Of a DNA stretch of 10,462 nt, positions 1-5,910 are shown one piece after another. The number at the start of each line of letters is the position of its first letter. Position 1 is the first letter of the stretch. The notes under the pieces are model-generated. The model made no database searches and was not told where the DNA came from. It saw only the letters and a list, made by a program, of their open reading frames with translations. Origin of the DNA: Gammaproteobacteria bacterium (GTDB lineage: Bacteria; Pseudomonadota; Gammaproteobacteria; JAJDOJ01); the NCBI GenBank assembly GCA_027030565.1, contig JALVEU010000196.1:1-10462 (forward strand). The letters run 5' to 3'. Position numbers and translations under genes: made by a program.

Positions 1-435
1 CAACGGCGCGAGCTCCATGGAACCGTACAGTTTAACGATTTCCACCTGCTGGCCCAAAGTGGCATAGTAGCGTCGCGTGCTCTGGACATACTTGGTGGCC
101 ACGCGCAACCGGCGATGTGTCTGTGCTGGGCGTTGGGGACCCGCCACCATGAGCCGGCACCGCGCGATGCCCAGATCCAGGGGCTCGTAGAGCCCCTCTC
201 CGCCGTGCTCCATGAGCACGTCCTTGCCCGTGACACCCAGCTCGGCCGCGCCATACTGGACATAGGTGGGCACGTCGGCCGCCCGGATGATCACCAGTTT
301 CACATCCGGCCGGCTGGTATCGAGGATCAGCTTGCGACTGGCCTCCGGGTCGTCCACCGGCACCACGCCGGCGCGCGCCAACAGGGGCATGCACTCCTTG
401 AAAATACGCCCCTTGGATACGGCGATCCGTAGCAT
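1..435 (-). CDS. hisG: ATP phosphoribosyltransferase, short form (5' part; runs off left edge)
   Basis: First enzyme of histidine synthesis: it joins ATP and PRPP to give phosphoribosyl-ATP in the cytosol. The visible 145 N-terminal residues begin MLRIAVSKGRIF and include YGAAELGVTGKDVL and, at the window edge, VKLYGSMELAPL, all typical HisG blocks. The beginning matches the short-type enzyme, which needs the HisZ regulatory subunit. That assignment is family knowledge, because the C-terminus that decides short versus long type lies outside the window. The ATG at 433-435 follows a strong ribosome site (GGAGGGAG) only a few bases upstream. It lies 17 bases after the murA stop, so it is very probably co-transcribed with murA, as in pseudomonads. 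The frame is open to base 1. Confidence 0.95.
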   Translation of the reverse strand, partial: MLRIAVSKGRIFKECMPLLARAGVVPVDDPEASRKLILDTSRPDVKLVIIRAADVPTYVQYGAAELGVTGKDVLMEHGGEGLYEPLDLGIARCRLMVAGPQRPAQTHRRLRVATKYVQSTRRYYATLGQQVEIVKLYGSMELAPL

Positions 436-452
436 GCTCCCTCCGTGCCGCT

Positions 453-1712
453 TCAAGCCGGGACGCGCCGGATGTCGGCGCCCAGCTGCGACAGTTTCTC
501 CTCGATGCAGTCGTAGCCCCGGTCGATGTGGTAGATGCGGTCCACCACTGTCTCGCCTTCCGCCACCAGTCCGGCCAGGATCAGGCTCGCCGAGGCACGC
601 AGGTCCGTGGCCATGACCGGCGCCGCGTAGAGCCGTTCCACGCCGCGAACGAAAGCGGTGTTCCCGGAGACGCGGATGTCGGCCCCCATCCGCCGGATCT
701 CCTGCACGTGCATGAAGCGGTTTTCGAAGACGGTCTCGGTGATGGTGGCGCTGCCCTCGGCCACGGCGTCGAGGGCGGTGAACTGGGCCTGCATGTCGGT
801 CGGAAACGCCGGGTACGGCGCCGTGCGCACGTCCACGGCGCGAGGGCGGCGCCCTTGCATGTCGAGCTCGATCCAGTCCGTTCCCACCGAGAGCCGAGCT
901 CCGGCGGCTTCGAGCTTGACGAGCACTGCATCCAGCGTGTCCGGCCGCGTGTCCTTGAGCCGCACCCGCCCGCCCGTGATCGCCCCGGCGACGAGGTAGG
1001 TCCCGGTCTCGATGCGGTCGGGCAGCACGCGATGGGCACAGCCCTGGAGCCGCTCCACGCCGTGGACCGTGATGCAATCGGTGCCAGCGCCCTCGATGTG
1101 CGCCCCCATGGCGGTGAGGAAGGCCGCCAGATCTGCGACTTCCGGCTCGCGCGCGGCGTTCTCGATGACCGTGGTCCCGGAAGCCAGGGTGGCTGCCATC
1201 ATGAGGTTTTCCGTTCCGGTGACCGTGACATTCTCCAACACCAGGCGTGCGCCCCTCAGGCGCCGGGCCCGGGCCCGGATGTAACCGCCCTCCACGCGCA
1301 CATCGGCACCCATGGCCTCCAGACCGCGTACGTGCAGGTCCACCGGCCGCGAACCGATGGCGCAACCGCCCGGCAGGGAAACGTTGGCCTCGCCGTACCG
1401 AGCCAGGATCGGCCCCAGCACCAGGATCGAGGCCCGCATGGTCTTGACCAGCTCGTAGGGTGCGGTGAGATCCTGGATGGTGGACGGATCGACCTCGATG
1501 TTCATCTGATCGTCCACTGTGAGCGAGACGCCCATCCGGCCCAGGAGCTCCATGGTGGTCGTCACGTCTTTGAGATGCGGCACGTTACCCACGCTGCTGG
1601 GCGAATCGCCCAGCAGCGTGGCGGCCAGAATGGGCAGCACCGCATTCTTGGCGCCGGAGATGCGGATCTCACCCTCCAGCGCTCGGCCACCCCTGATCAG
1701 CAGCTTCTCCAT
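453..1712 (-). CDS. murA: UDP-N-acetylglucosamine 1-carboxyvinyltransferase (MurA)
   Basis: Transfers enolpyruvate from PEP to UDP-GlcNAc, the first committed step of peptidoglycan synthesis, in the cytosol. The 419 residues match the family's usual length. Visible catalytic features are K22-N23 in SGAKNAVLP, C117 in GGCAIGSRP (equivalent to E. coli C115, the residue alkylated by fosfomycin) and D306 in FPTDMQAQF (equivalent to D305). The C-terminus carries RIYHIDRGYD. With cysteine rather than aspartate at 117, it should be of the fosfomycin-sensitive type (inference). The ATG at 1710-1712 is preceded only by a weak G-rich ribosome site. It sits 137 bases after mlaB and 17 bases before hisG. 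Codons 31-42 contain a 33-base near-perfect palindrome, listed separately. Confidence 0.97.
   Translation of the reverse strand: MEKLLIRGGRALEGEIRISGAKNAVLPILAATLLGDSPSSVGNVPHLKDVTTTMELLGRMGVSLTVDDQMNIEVDPSTIQDLTAPYELVKTMRASILVLGPILARYGEANVSLPGGCAIGSRPVDLHVRGLEAMGADVRVEGGYIRARARRLRGARLVLENVTVTGTENLMMAATLASGTTVIENAAREPEVADLAAFLTAMGAHIEGAGTDCITVHGVERLQGCAHRVLPDRIETGTYLVAGAITGGRVRLKDTRPDTLDAVLVKLEAAGARLSVGTDWIELDMQGRRPRAVDVRTAPYPAFPTDMQAQFTALDAVAEGSATITETVFENRFMHVQEIRRMGADIRVSGNTAFVRGVERLYAAPVMATDLRASASLILAGLVAEGETVVDRIYHIDRGYDCIEEKLSQLGADIRRVPA
1263..1278. repeat. 16-base GC palindrome within murA
   Basis: CCGGGCCCGGGCCCGG is self-complementary about 1270/1271. It falls in murA codons for the Arg-Ala repeat RARARR (residues 146-151). 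GC-rich codon choice for Arg and Ala explains it adequately, and no function is implied. Confidence 0.6.
1589..1621. repeat. Perfect inverted repeat, 16-base arms around one base, inside murA
   Basis: The left arm CCACGCTGCTGGGCGA (1589-1604) is the exact reverse complement of 1606-1621, with a single A at 1605 between. On the murA mRNA it covers nucleotides 92-124, encoding residues 31-42 (ATLLGDSPSSVG). It could form a very stable hairpin in RNA or a cruciform in DNA. No T-run follows on either strand, so it is not an intrinsic terminator. Confidence 0.9.
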
Positions 1713-1818
1713 GTACGAGCCCGCCCGGACCGTATCCGGTCTCCACTCTCCACCCGGGTGAACATGAGGATCCGGCCTGTACCGGACTCCGTCCTGGAGC
1801 CCCCGCGGCCGGTGCCAG

Positions 1819-1844
1819 CGCCAGCGTACGGACGCGCGCTGGCG
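1819..1844. repeat. Inverted repeat in the mlaB-murA gap
   Basis: CGCCAGCG (1819-1826) pairs exactly with CGCTGGCG (1837-1844) around 10 bases. It begins 6 bases after the mlaB stop on the minus strand. It has no U-tract, so it would be a weak terminator at most. It may stabilise the 3' end of the mla message or attenuate read-through into murA. The rest of the 137-base gap holds no gene and no convincing promoter. Confidence 0.45.
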
Positions 1845-1849
1845 AGGGC

Positions 1850-2194
1850 CTAGCTTATCACGGCGGCGCCGGGACCCTGCCGTGTGGAGGGTTTCTCACC
1901 GCCCAAGCCCAGGAGCCGGCACAGCCCAGCGGCACGGGCCAGCGCCACGAGGGCACGCGGGGTGCGGGCGAAGCGGATGCGCACGCCGCGCTGATGCGCC
2001 CAGCGCACCCAGGCCACCAGCAGGGCCAGCCCTGCACTGTCCACACGCCCCACGGACCCCAGATCGACCGTGAGGCCCTCGCCGGCGATCGCGGCGAACG
2101 CGGGTGCCGCTTCACGCCACAGGAGGGGCACCGTCTCGAACGTGAGGTCCCCGTCCACACGAAACCGGCTCTTGCCCTCGCGCACCAGTGACAT
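1850..2194 (-). CDS. mlaB: MlaB, STAS-domain subunit of the Mla lipid transporter
   Basis: Cytoplasmic STAS protein that binds the MlaF ATPase and supports assembly and activity of the MlaFEDB complex. The 114 residues carry the STAS core: RFRVDGDLTFETVPLLW, then TVDLGSVGRVDSAGLALLVAW, where the DSAGL loop is the family signature, then a C-terminal helix. About 15 C-terminal residues (GEKPSTRQGPGAAVIS) extend past the STAS fold. The ATG at 2192-2194 lies 11 bases after a perfect AGGAGG. An out-of-frame ATG only 4 bases after that AGGAGG opens a frame lacking STAS features, so the 2194 start is preferred. No other start codon exists in frame back to the mlaC stop. Unlike the overlapping joins upstream, it is separated from mlaC by 87 bases. 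Identity rests on fold signature plus operon position. Confidence 0.88.
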   Translation of the reverse strand: MSLVREGKSRFRVDGDLTFETVPLLWREAAPAFAAIAGEGLTVDLGSVGRVDSAGLALLVAWVRWAHQRGVRIRFARTPRALVALARAAGLCRLLGLGGEKPSTRQGPGAAVIS

Positions 2195-2281
2195 GGAACC
2201 ATTTGCCTCCTGCCGTTCGCCTCGGGGGCAGATCGCAGCTGTATCGTCCGCGCTCCCGAAACAGCAACCCCGCCCACGGGA
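2195..2281 (-). promoter_or_regulatory. mlaC-mlaB spacer with AGGAGG ribosome site
   Basis: This is an 87-base spacer in an otherwise compact operon. It contains AGGAGG reading toward mlaB. It encodes 29 sense codons with no stop, in the same frame as both mlaC and mlaB. I see no convincing promoter in it; a TTGCTG / GATACA pair is too weak to claim. Confidence 0.5.
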
Positions 2282-2887
2282 CTAGCCGGGAGCCTGGCTC
2301 GCGGATCCTTCGGCTTCCAGCTCGCGGATCACCGCCTCCAGACCCTTCTGGGCCACCTTCTGTCCGATATCGTCGCGAAACAGCAGCACCAGGCTGGTCC
2401 CGTCCACCACCACGTCGTAGACCAGCCAGCGCCCGTTCTTGCGGTGGAAGTAGTAGTCCACGTGCATGGGTTGTTGACCGCGCACCTCGATCAGGGTCCG
2501 AACCATCTTGCGGTTTGGGCTCGGCAGTGGGCGGCTCTGGAGCAGGCGGACCTTGGTATCGGCGTAGTCCACCAGGTAGCCGCCGTAGGTGCGCACCACC
2601 CGCCGTTTGAAGGCCGCCATGAATCGATGCCGCTGCTCGGGTGTGGCGGTGCGCCAGTAGTGTTTGAGCACCAGCTTGGAGAACGTCTCCAGGTCCACCA
2701 CCGGCACCACGATGGACTGGATGAGGGCATAGAGGCGCTCCGGGTGCTGGCGCAGCTCCGCCTCATGGCCGCGAATGGCGCCGAAGACCTCGTTGGTCAC
2801 CCGGACTACGATGTCCTCAGGTTGTTCCGGCGACGCCGGAACTCCGAGCGGCAACAAGCAGCAGAGCAGGAGCAGGATGCGGGTCAT
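2282..2887 (-). CDS. mlaC: MlaC, periplasmic phospholipid-shuttle protein
   Basis: Soluble carrier that moves phospholipid across the periplasm between the outer-membrane MlaA complex and the inner-membrane MlaFEDB complex. The 201 residues start with a Sec signal peptide (MTRILLLLCCLLPLGVPA, probable cleavage VPA/SP at 18/19). The mature part has the Tol-Ttg2 family pattern: VVDLETFSKLVLKHYWRTAT near residues 62-81, then RVVRTYGGYLVDY, then MHVDYYFHRKNGRWLVYDV and SLVLLFRDDI. E. coli MlaC is 211 residues. The ATG overlaps the mlaD stop by four bases (ATGA), implying translational coupling. The TAG stop is in frame with mlaB 87 bases later. A 9-1-9 palindrome covers the signal-cleavage codons. 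Confidence 0.95.
   Translation of the reverse strand: MTRILLLLCCLLPLGVPASPEQPEDIVVRVTNEVFGAIRGHEAELRQHPERLYALIQSIVVPVVDLETFSKLVLKHYWRTATPEQRHRFMAAFKRRVVRTYGGYLVDYADTKVRLLQSRPLPSPNRKMVRTLIEVRGQQPMHVDYYFHRKNGRWLVYDVVVDGTSLVLLFRDDIGQKVAQKGLEAVIRELEAEGSASQAPG
2824..2842. repeat. Inverted repeat, 9-base arms around one base, in mlaC signal peptide
   Basis: GTTCCGGCG (2824-2832) and CGCCGGAAC (2834-2842) are exact reverse complements around a single A. They encode the VPASPE residues at the predicted signal-peptidase site of MlaC. There is no T-run and no evident role. Confidence 0.6.
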
Positions 2888-3345
2888 TTCTTGGACGTCA
2901 GCTCGACCAGGAAACGGCCGATGAGCTGTTCCAGGATCATGGCCGATTGGGTGTACTGGATGACGCTGCCATCCTTCAGCGTCTCCTCTTCCGCACCAGG
3001 GTCCAAGGCGATGTACTGCTCGCCGAGCAGCCCCGCCGTATAGATGCTGGCGCTCGTGTCCACGGGAAAGAAATCGTACTGGGTGCCCAGCGCCAACACG
3101 ACCCGAGCGCGAAACGTGCTCCGATCGTAACCGATTTCGGCCACCCGGCCCACCCGGACCCCCGAAGCGGTGACCGGTGCCCGCACCTTCAGGCCGCCGA
3201 TGTTGTCGAAATAGGCGGTCACCCGATAGGTGCCGTGCTCCTGGATCTGGGAGAGGTTGCTCACCTGCATGGCCAGCAGGAACAGCGCCCCGAGTCCCAG
3301 CGCCACGAACATCCCCACGAGAATCTCGATCTTGCGGTCTACCAT
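2884..3345 (-). CDS. mlaD: MlaD, MCE-domain substrate-binding subunit
   Basis: Membrane-anchored MCE protein that forms a hexameric ring on the periplasmic side of MlaE and channels phospholipids. The 153 residues (E. coli 183) show a short cytoplasmic start MVDRKIEILVG, one membrane segment at about residues 9-27 (LVGMFVALGLGALFLLAMQV), and the MCE domain at about 38-116. The domain carries YFDNIGGLKVRAPVTASGVRVG and the AGLLGEQYIAL strand. The tail IQYTQSAMILEQLIGRFL would form the helix that lines the central pore. The frame stays open upstream into mlaE, but only the ATG at 3343-3345 gives a normal N-terminus. Its ribosome site is weak. It starts 59 bases after mlaE and overlaps mlaC by four bases. 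Confidence 0.96.
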   Translation of the reverse strand: MVDRKIEILVGMFVALGLGALFLLAMQVSNLSQIQEHGTYRVTAYFDNIGGLKVRAPVTASGVRVGRVAEIGYDRSTFRARVVLALGTQYDFFPVDTSASIYTAGLLGEQYIALDPGAEEETLKDGSVIQYTQSAMILEQLIGRFLVELTSKK

Positions 3346-3404
3346 GGCTCGTCCCGCTTGGTTCCGTACGCCTGCCTCTCGCCCGCCACGACGACCCGGG
3401 CGCC

Positions 3405-4187
3405 TCAGAAATTTCCGAACATCAGGGCGGTGAGGATAAAGTCCAGACCCAACACCGCCAGCGCCGTGTTGACCACGGTGCGCGTGGTGGCACGGCCCAC
3501 GCCCTCGGAGGTCGGTACGGCATCGTACCCTTCGAACACCGCGATCCACGAGGCCACGAAGCCGAACACCACGCTCTTGATCACGCCGTTGAGCACGTCG
3601 TCCCGGAAATCCACCTGGGCCTGGATCTGCGACCAGAATGCGCCGGCGTCCACGCCCAGCAGACCGGACCCCACGAAGAATCCTCCCCAGACCCCCACCA
3701 CGCTGAACAGGGCGGCCAGCAGCGGCATGGAAATGAATCCGGCCAGAAAACGGGGCGCCACCACCCGTTCGATGGGGTCCACCGCCATCATTTCGAGGCC
3801 CGCCAGCTGCTCGGTGCTCTTCATGAGGCCGATCTCCGCCGCCAGCGCGGAGCCCGCCCGGCCGGCGAACAGCAGGGCGGTCACCACCGGCCCCAGCTCG
3901 CGCACCAGCGACAGGGCCACCACCACCCCGAGCGATTCCTCGGCACCGAAGCGTACCAGGGTCACGTAGCCCTGAAGGCCGAGCACGAAGCCCACGAAGC
4001 CGCCGCTCACGACGATGATGAGCAGGGAGAGCACGCCCACGGAAAACAGCTCCCGCACCACCAGCCCCGGGCGCGGGAGGAGGCGCGGCAGGCTGGCCAG
4101 CGTGCGCACGAGGAACAGGTGCCCGCGGCCCAGACGCGCCACGCGCGCAAGGCTCCAGTGGCCGAGCGCCTGCAGCAGCCCGATCAC
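3405..4187 (-). CDS. mlaE: MlaE, permease subunit of the Mla ABC transporter
   Basis: Integral inner-membrane permease that dimerises and couples MlaF ATP hydrolysis to lipid movement. The 260 residues equal the E. coli length. The N-terminal interfacial helix (LQALGHWSLARVARLGRG) is followed by several hydrophobic membrane segments, at about residues 47-75, 86-108, 148-178 and 229-256. The family's conserved cytoplasmic motif is present: GRAGSALAAEIGLMKSTEQL then AGLEMMAVDP, at about residues 109-138. The start is GTG at 4185-4187, overlapping the mlaF TGA (GTGA). It is preceded by GGAGGG at 9 bases, which is a good ribosome site and argues for tight coupling to mlaF. Confidence 0.96.
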   Translation of the reverse strand: MIGLLQALGHWSLARVARLGRGHLFLVRTLASLPRLLPRPGLVVRELFSVGVLSLLIIVVSGGFVGFVLGLQGYVTLVRFGAEESLGVVVALSLVRELGPVVTALLFAGRAGSALAAEIGLMKSTEQLAGLEMMAVDPIERVVAPRFLAGFISMPLLAALFSVVGVWGGFFVGSGLLGVDAGAFWSQIQAQVDFRDDVLNGVIKSVVFGFVASWIAVFEGYDAVPTSEGVGRATTRTVVNTALAVLGLDFILTALMFGNF

Positions 4188-5017
4188 GGGGCGGCACCCT
4201 CCAGGAGCTCCTGGTAATAGTCCCGCGCGGGGTAGTGGAAGGGAACCGGCCCGTCCGGCAGGCCGTTGACGAACTGCCGCACCCAGGGGGAGTCGGTCTG
4301 GCGCAACTCTGCCGGAGTACCGGAGGCGATGACGCCGCCATCGGCGATCACGTACAGATAGTCGGCGATGGAGAAGGTCTCGGCCACGTCGTGGGAGACC
4401 ACGATACTGGTCAGGCCCAGGGCCTGGTTCAGCTCGCGAATGAGCTTGACGATCACTGCCTTGGTGATGGGGTCCAGCCCCGTGAACGGCTCGTCGTACA
4501 TGACCATCACCGGATCGAGGACGATGGCTCGTGCCAGCGCCACACGGCGTGCCATGCCGCCGGAGAGCTCGGCGGGCATCAGGGCGCGTGCGCCCCGCAG
4601 CCCCACCATCTCCAGTTTGATGAGCACCACGTCGCGGATGAGCGGCTCGGGCAGGCGCGTGTGTTCACGCAGGGGAAAGGCCACGTTCTCGTAGACGGAC
4701 AGGTCCGTGAGCAGGGCCCCGCTCTGGAACAACATGCCCATACGCCGACGCAGGGCGTACAGCTCGGCGCGCGACAGGCGATGGACGTCGTGCCCCTCCA
4801 CCTGCACCGTTCCCCGGCTGGGACGCAACCGTCCTCCGATCAGGTTGAGCAACGTGGTCTTGCCGGTACCGCTGGGGCCCAGGATCCCGGTCACCCGTCC
4901 CGCCGGAACGTCCAGGTCCAGTCCCTGGAACACCGGGCGCCCGGCACGCGCGAAGTGGACGTCCCGAATCTGGACCTGCGCTATTGACTTGGCGTTCGCT
5001 GCGGTCCGAGCATTCAA
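4184..5017 (-). CDS. mlaF: MlaF, ATPase subunit of the Mla lipid transporter
   Basis: Cytoplasmic ABC ATPase powering MlaFEDB phospholipid transport. Taking TTG at 5015-5017 as start gives 277 residues (E. coli 269). Motifs in order are Walker A GPSGTGKT (47-54), Q-loop Q98 in MLFQSGALLTD, ABC signature LSGGM (151-155), Walker B VMVMYDEP (170-177, catalytic E176), D-loop GLDP (180-183) and switch H209 in VVSHD. The C-terminal tail (VRQFVNGLPDGPVPFHYPARDY) matches the MlaF extension that contacts the partner subunit. No ATG or GTG lies in a suitable place. The TTG follows AGGGGTGA by about 7 bases. The frame stays open much further upstream, but that part antisenses bpt and is not MlaF-like. 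A second in-frame TTG at 5047 is a weaker alternative. Confidence 0.94.
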   Translation of the reverse strand: MNARTAANAKSIAQVQIRDVHFARAGRPVFQGLDLDVPAGRVTGILGPSGTGKTTLLNLIGGRLRPSRGTVQVEGHDVHRLSRAELYALRRRMGMLFQSGALLTDLSVYENVAFPLREHTRLPEPLIRDVVLIKLEMVGLRGARALMPAELSGGMARRVALARAIVLDPVMVMYDEPFTGLDPITKAVIVKLIRELNQALGLTSIVVSHDVAETFSIADYLYVIADGGVIASGTPAELRQTDSPWVRQFVNGLPDGPVPFHYPARDYYQELLEGAAP

Positions 5018-5024
5018 GACCGGA

Positions 5025-5037
5025 TCACCCCTGGTGA
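5025..5037 (-). promoter_or_regulatory. Small hairpin enclosing the mlaF ribosome site
   Basis: On the minus strand TCACC-AGG-GGTGA forms a 5-base inverted repeat. Its right half is the AGGGGTGA presumed to recruit ribosomes to the TTG start of mlaF. It is short and could be chance. If real, it would lower initiation, alongside the weak start codon. The 59-base divergent gap (5018-5076) between mlaF and bpt must hold promoters for both directions, but I see no hexamer pair good enough to name. Confidence 0.3.
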
Positions 5038-5076
5038 GGTCAAACAAACAGCAAGTGTCATTGCCCGTCCGCGAGC

Positions 5077-5793
5077 ATGTCAAGCGACGATCTGACCCTC
5101 TGGATGACGCCGCAGTTCGAGTGCGGCTATTTCGCCGAACGGATCTCGGTGAATCTGCTGGTGGATCCCGCTGCCCCACTGGACCCAGTCCGCTATGGCA
5201 CGCTGCTGGACCTGGGATTCCGGCGCAGTGGGGCGCAGGTCTACCGGCCCCACTGCCCCGGCTGCCAGGATTGCGTGGCCACACGCATTCCGGTGGATCG
5301 CTTCCTGCCCAGCCGCGCCCAGCGCCGCTGTGAGCGGCGCAACGCGGACCTCGACGTGGTCTTGCAGGGCCCCGGATTCCGTGAGGAACACTTCGACCTA
5401 TACTTGCGCTACCAGGCCAGCCGGCACCCGGACAGCCCCATGGCCGAACCCGACCCGCAGGGTTATACCAGCTTCCTGTTTGCCCCCTGGGCGGAGACCT
5501 GGATGGTGGAACTGCGCGATGGTGGCCAACTGCTGGCCGTGGCCGTATGCGACCGCGTGCCTGCCGGTCTCTCGGCCCTGTACACGTTCTTCGATCCCGC
5601 CGAGTCCGCACGCGGCCTTGGTACGTACGCACTGCTTTGGCAGATCGCGCAGGTCCGGCGTCTGGGCGGCCGCTACGTGTATCCAGGCTACTGGATCGCC
5701 CGACATCCCAAGATGGCTTACAAACGCCGCTTCCGCCCCCTGGAAATCTTCCAGGGCGGGCGCTGGCGCCTCCTCCGAGCCGAGGAGGGCTGA
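5077..5793 (+). CDS. bpt: Aspartate/glutamate leucyltransferase (bacterial arginyltransferase-like, N-end rule)
   Basis: Transfers an amino acid from aminoacyl-tRNA (leucine, in the Bpt type) to N-terminal Asp/Glu of proteins, marking them for ClpS/ClpAP degradation. The 238 residues match the bacterial Bpt/Ate length. Family features are C16 in ECGYFAER, the cysteine cluster YRPHCPGCQDCVATRIPV (about residues 56-73), the central QGYTSFLF near 130-137, TFFDP near 171-175, YPGYWIARHPKMAYKRRFRP near 207-226, and the C-terminal helix. The four cysteines C16, C60, C63 and C66 fit the reported metal or heme-type site. The ATG at 5077 has no good ribosome site. Its usual neighbours aat upstream and infA downstream are absent. 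Whether it donates Leu or Arg cannot be read with certainty, but length and source favour Bpt. Confidence 0.93.
   Translation: MSSDDLTLWMTPQFECGYFAERISVNLLVDPAAPLDPVRYGTLLDLGFRRSGAQVYRPHCPGCQDCVATRIPVDRFLPSRAQRRCERRNADLDVVLQGPGFREEHFDLYLRYQASRHPDSPMAEPDPQGYTSFLFAPWAETWMVELRDGGQLLAVAVCDRVPAGLSALYTFFDPAESARGLGTYALLWQIAQVRRLGGRYVYPGYWIARHPKMAYKRRFRPLEIFQGGRWRLLRAEEG
5322..5340. repeat. 8-3-8 inverted repeat in bpt
   Basis: GCGCCGCT (5322-5329) pairs exactly with AGCGGCGC (5333-5340) around GTG, within the codons for QRRCERR. Arg-rich coding explains it plausibly. Confidence 0.5.
5738..5788 (+). repeat. Two consecutive hairpins at the 3' end of bpt
   Basis: CCCTGGAA (5738-5745) pairs with TTCCAGGG (5749-5756) around ATC. 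Then CCTCCTC (5769-5775) pairs with GAGGAGG (5782-5788) around six bases, ending just before the TGA at 5791-5793. Only TTT follows after the stop, so this is at best a weak terminator or an mRNA 3' stabiliser. Confidence 0.4.
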
Positions 5794-5835
5794 TTTGCCG
5801 TCGCAGGACGCCCCACGGGTCCATCCGCTGCCTGC

Positions 5836-5849
5836 TTGACGCAGGTCAA
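5836..5849 (+). promoter_or_regulatory. FNR/Anr-type binding site upstream of the DUF3149 gene
   Basis: TTGAC-GCAG-GTCAA is a perfect two-fold palindrome fitting the FNR/Anr half-site pattern (consensus TTGAT-N4-ATCAA, with C/G tolerated at the inner position). Centre 5842.5 predicts, for a class II promoter at -41.5, transcription from about 5884 and a -10 near 5872-5877 (CAAACT, poor match). That leaves a leader of roughly 26 bases that includes the ribosome site GAGGTGA. It overlaps a CCTGC/GCAGG hairpin (5831-5845). The assignment is inference from the pattern alone. Confidence 0.45.
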
Positions 5850-5910
5850 CGCACACCGGAACGGATTCGAACAAACTATTGACAACGAAACAGCCTAGAT
5901 CGAGGTGACC

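Noticed and set aside
204..220. CGTGCTC-CAT-GAGCACG inverted repeat in hisG
   Set aside because: Seven-base arms are expected by chance several times in a window of this size and composition.
528..1853. A 441-codon open frame on the plus strand across murA
   Set aside because: It is the antisense shadow of murA in GC-rich DNA, with low-complexity His/Arg/Gly-rich translation and no family features.
3177..4217. A 346-codon plus-strand frame opposite mlaE and mlaD
   Set aside because: Antisense shadow; His/Gln/Glu-rich and unlike any protein family.
3346..4341. Open upstream extension of mlaD across mlaE, making a 485-residue protein
   Set aside because: It runs through mlaE in another frame; only the part from 3345 shows MlaD features.
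5018..5824. Open upstream extension of mlaF, making a 546-residue protein
   Set aside because: The extra residues are Pro/Arg-rich and antisense to bpt, and MlaF homologues start near the TTG at 5017.
5879..5884. TTGACA, a perfect -35 hexamer, before the DUF3149 gene
   Set aside because: No -10 lies 15-19 bases downstream; that position is the ribosome site.
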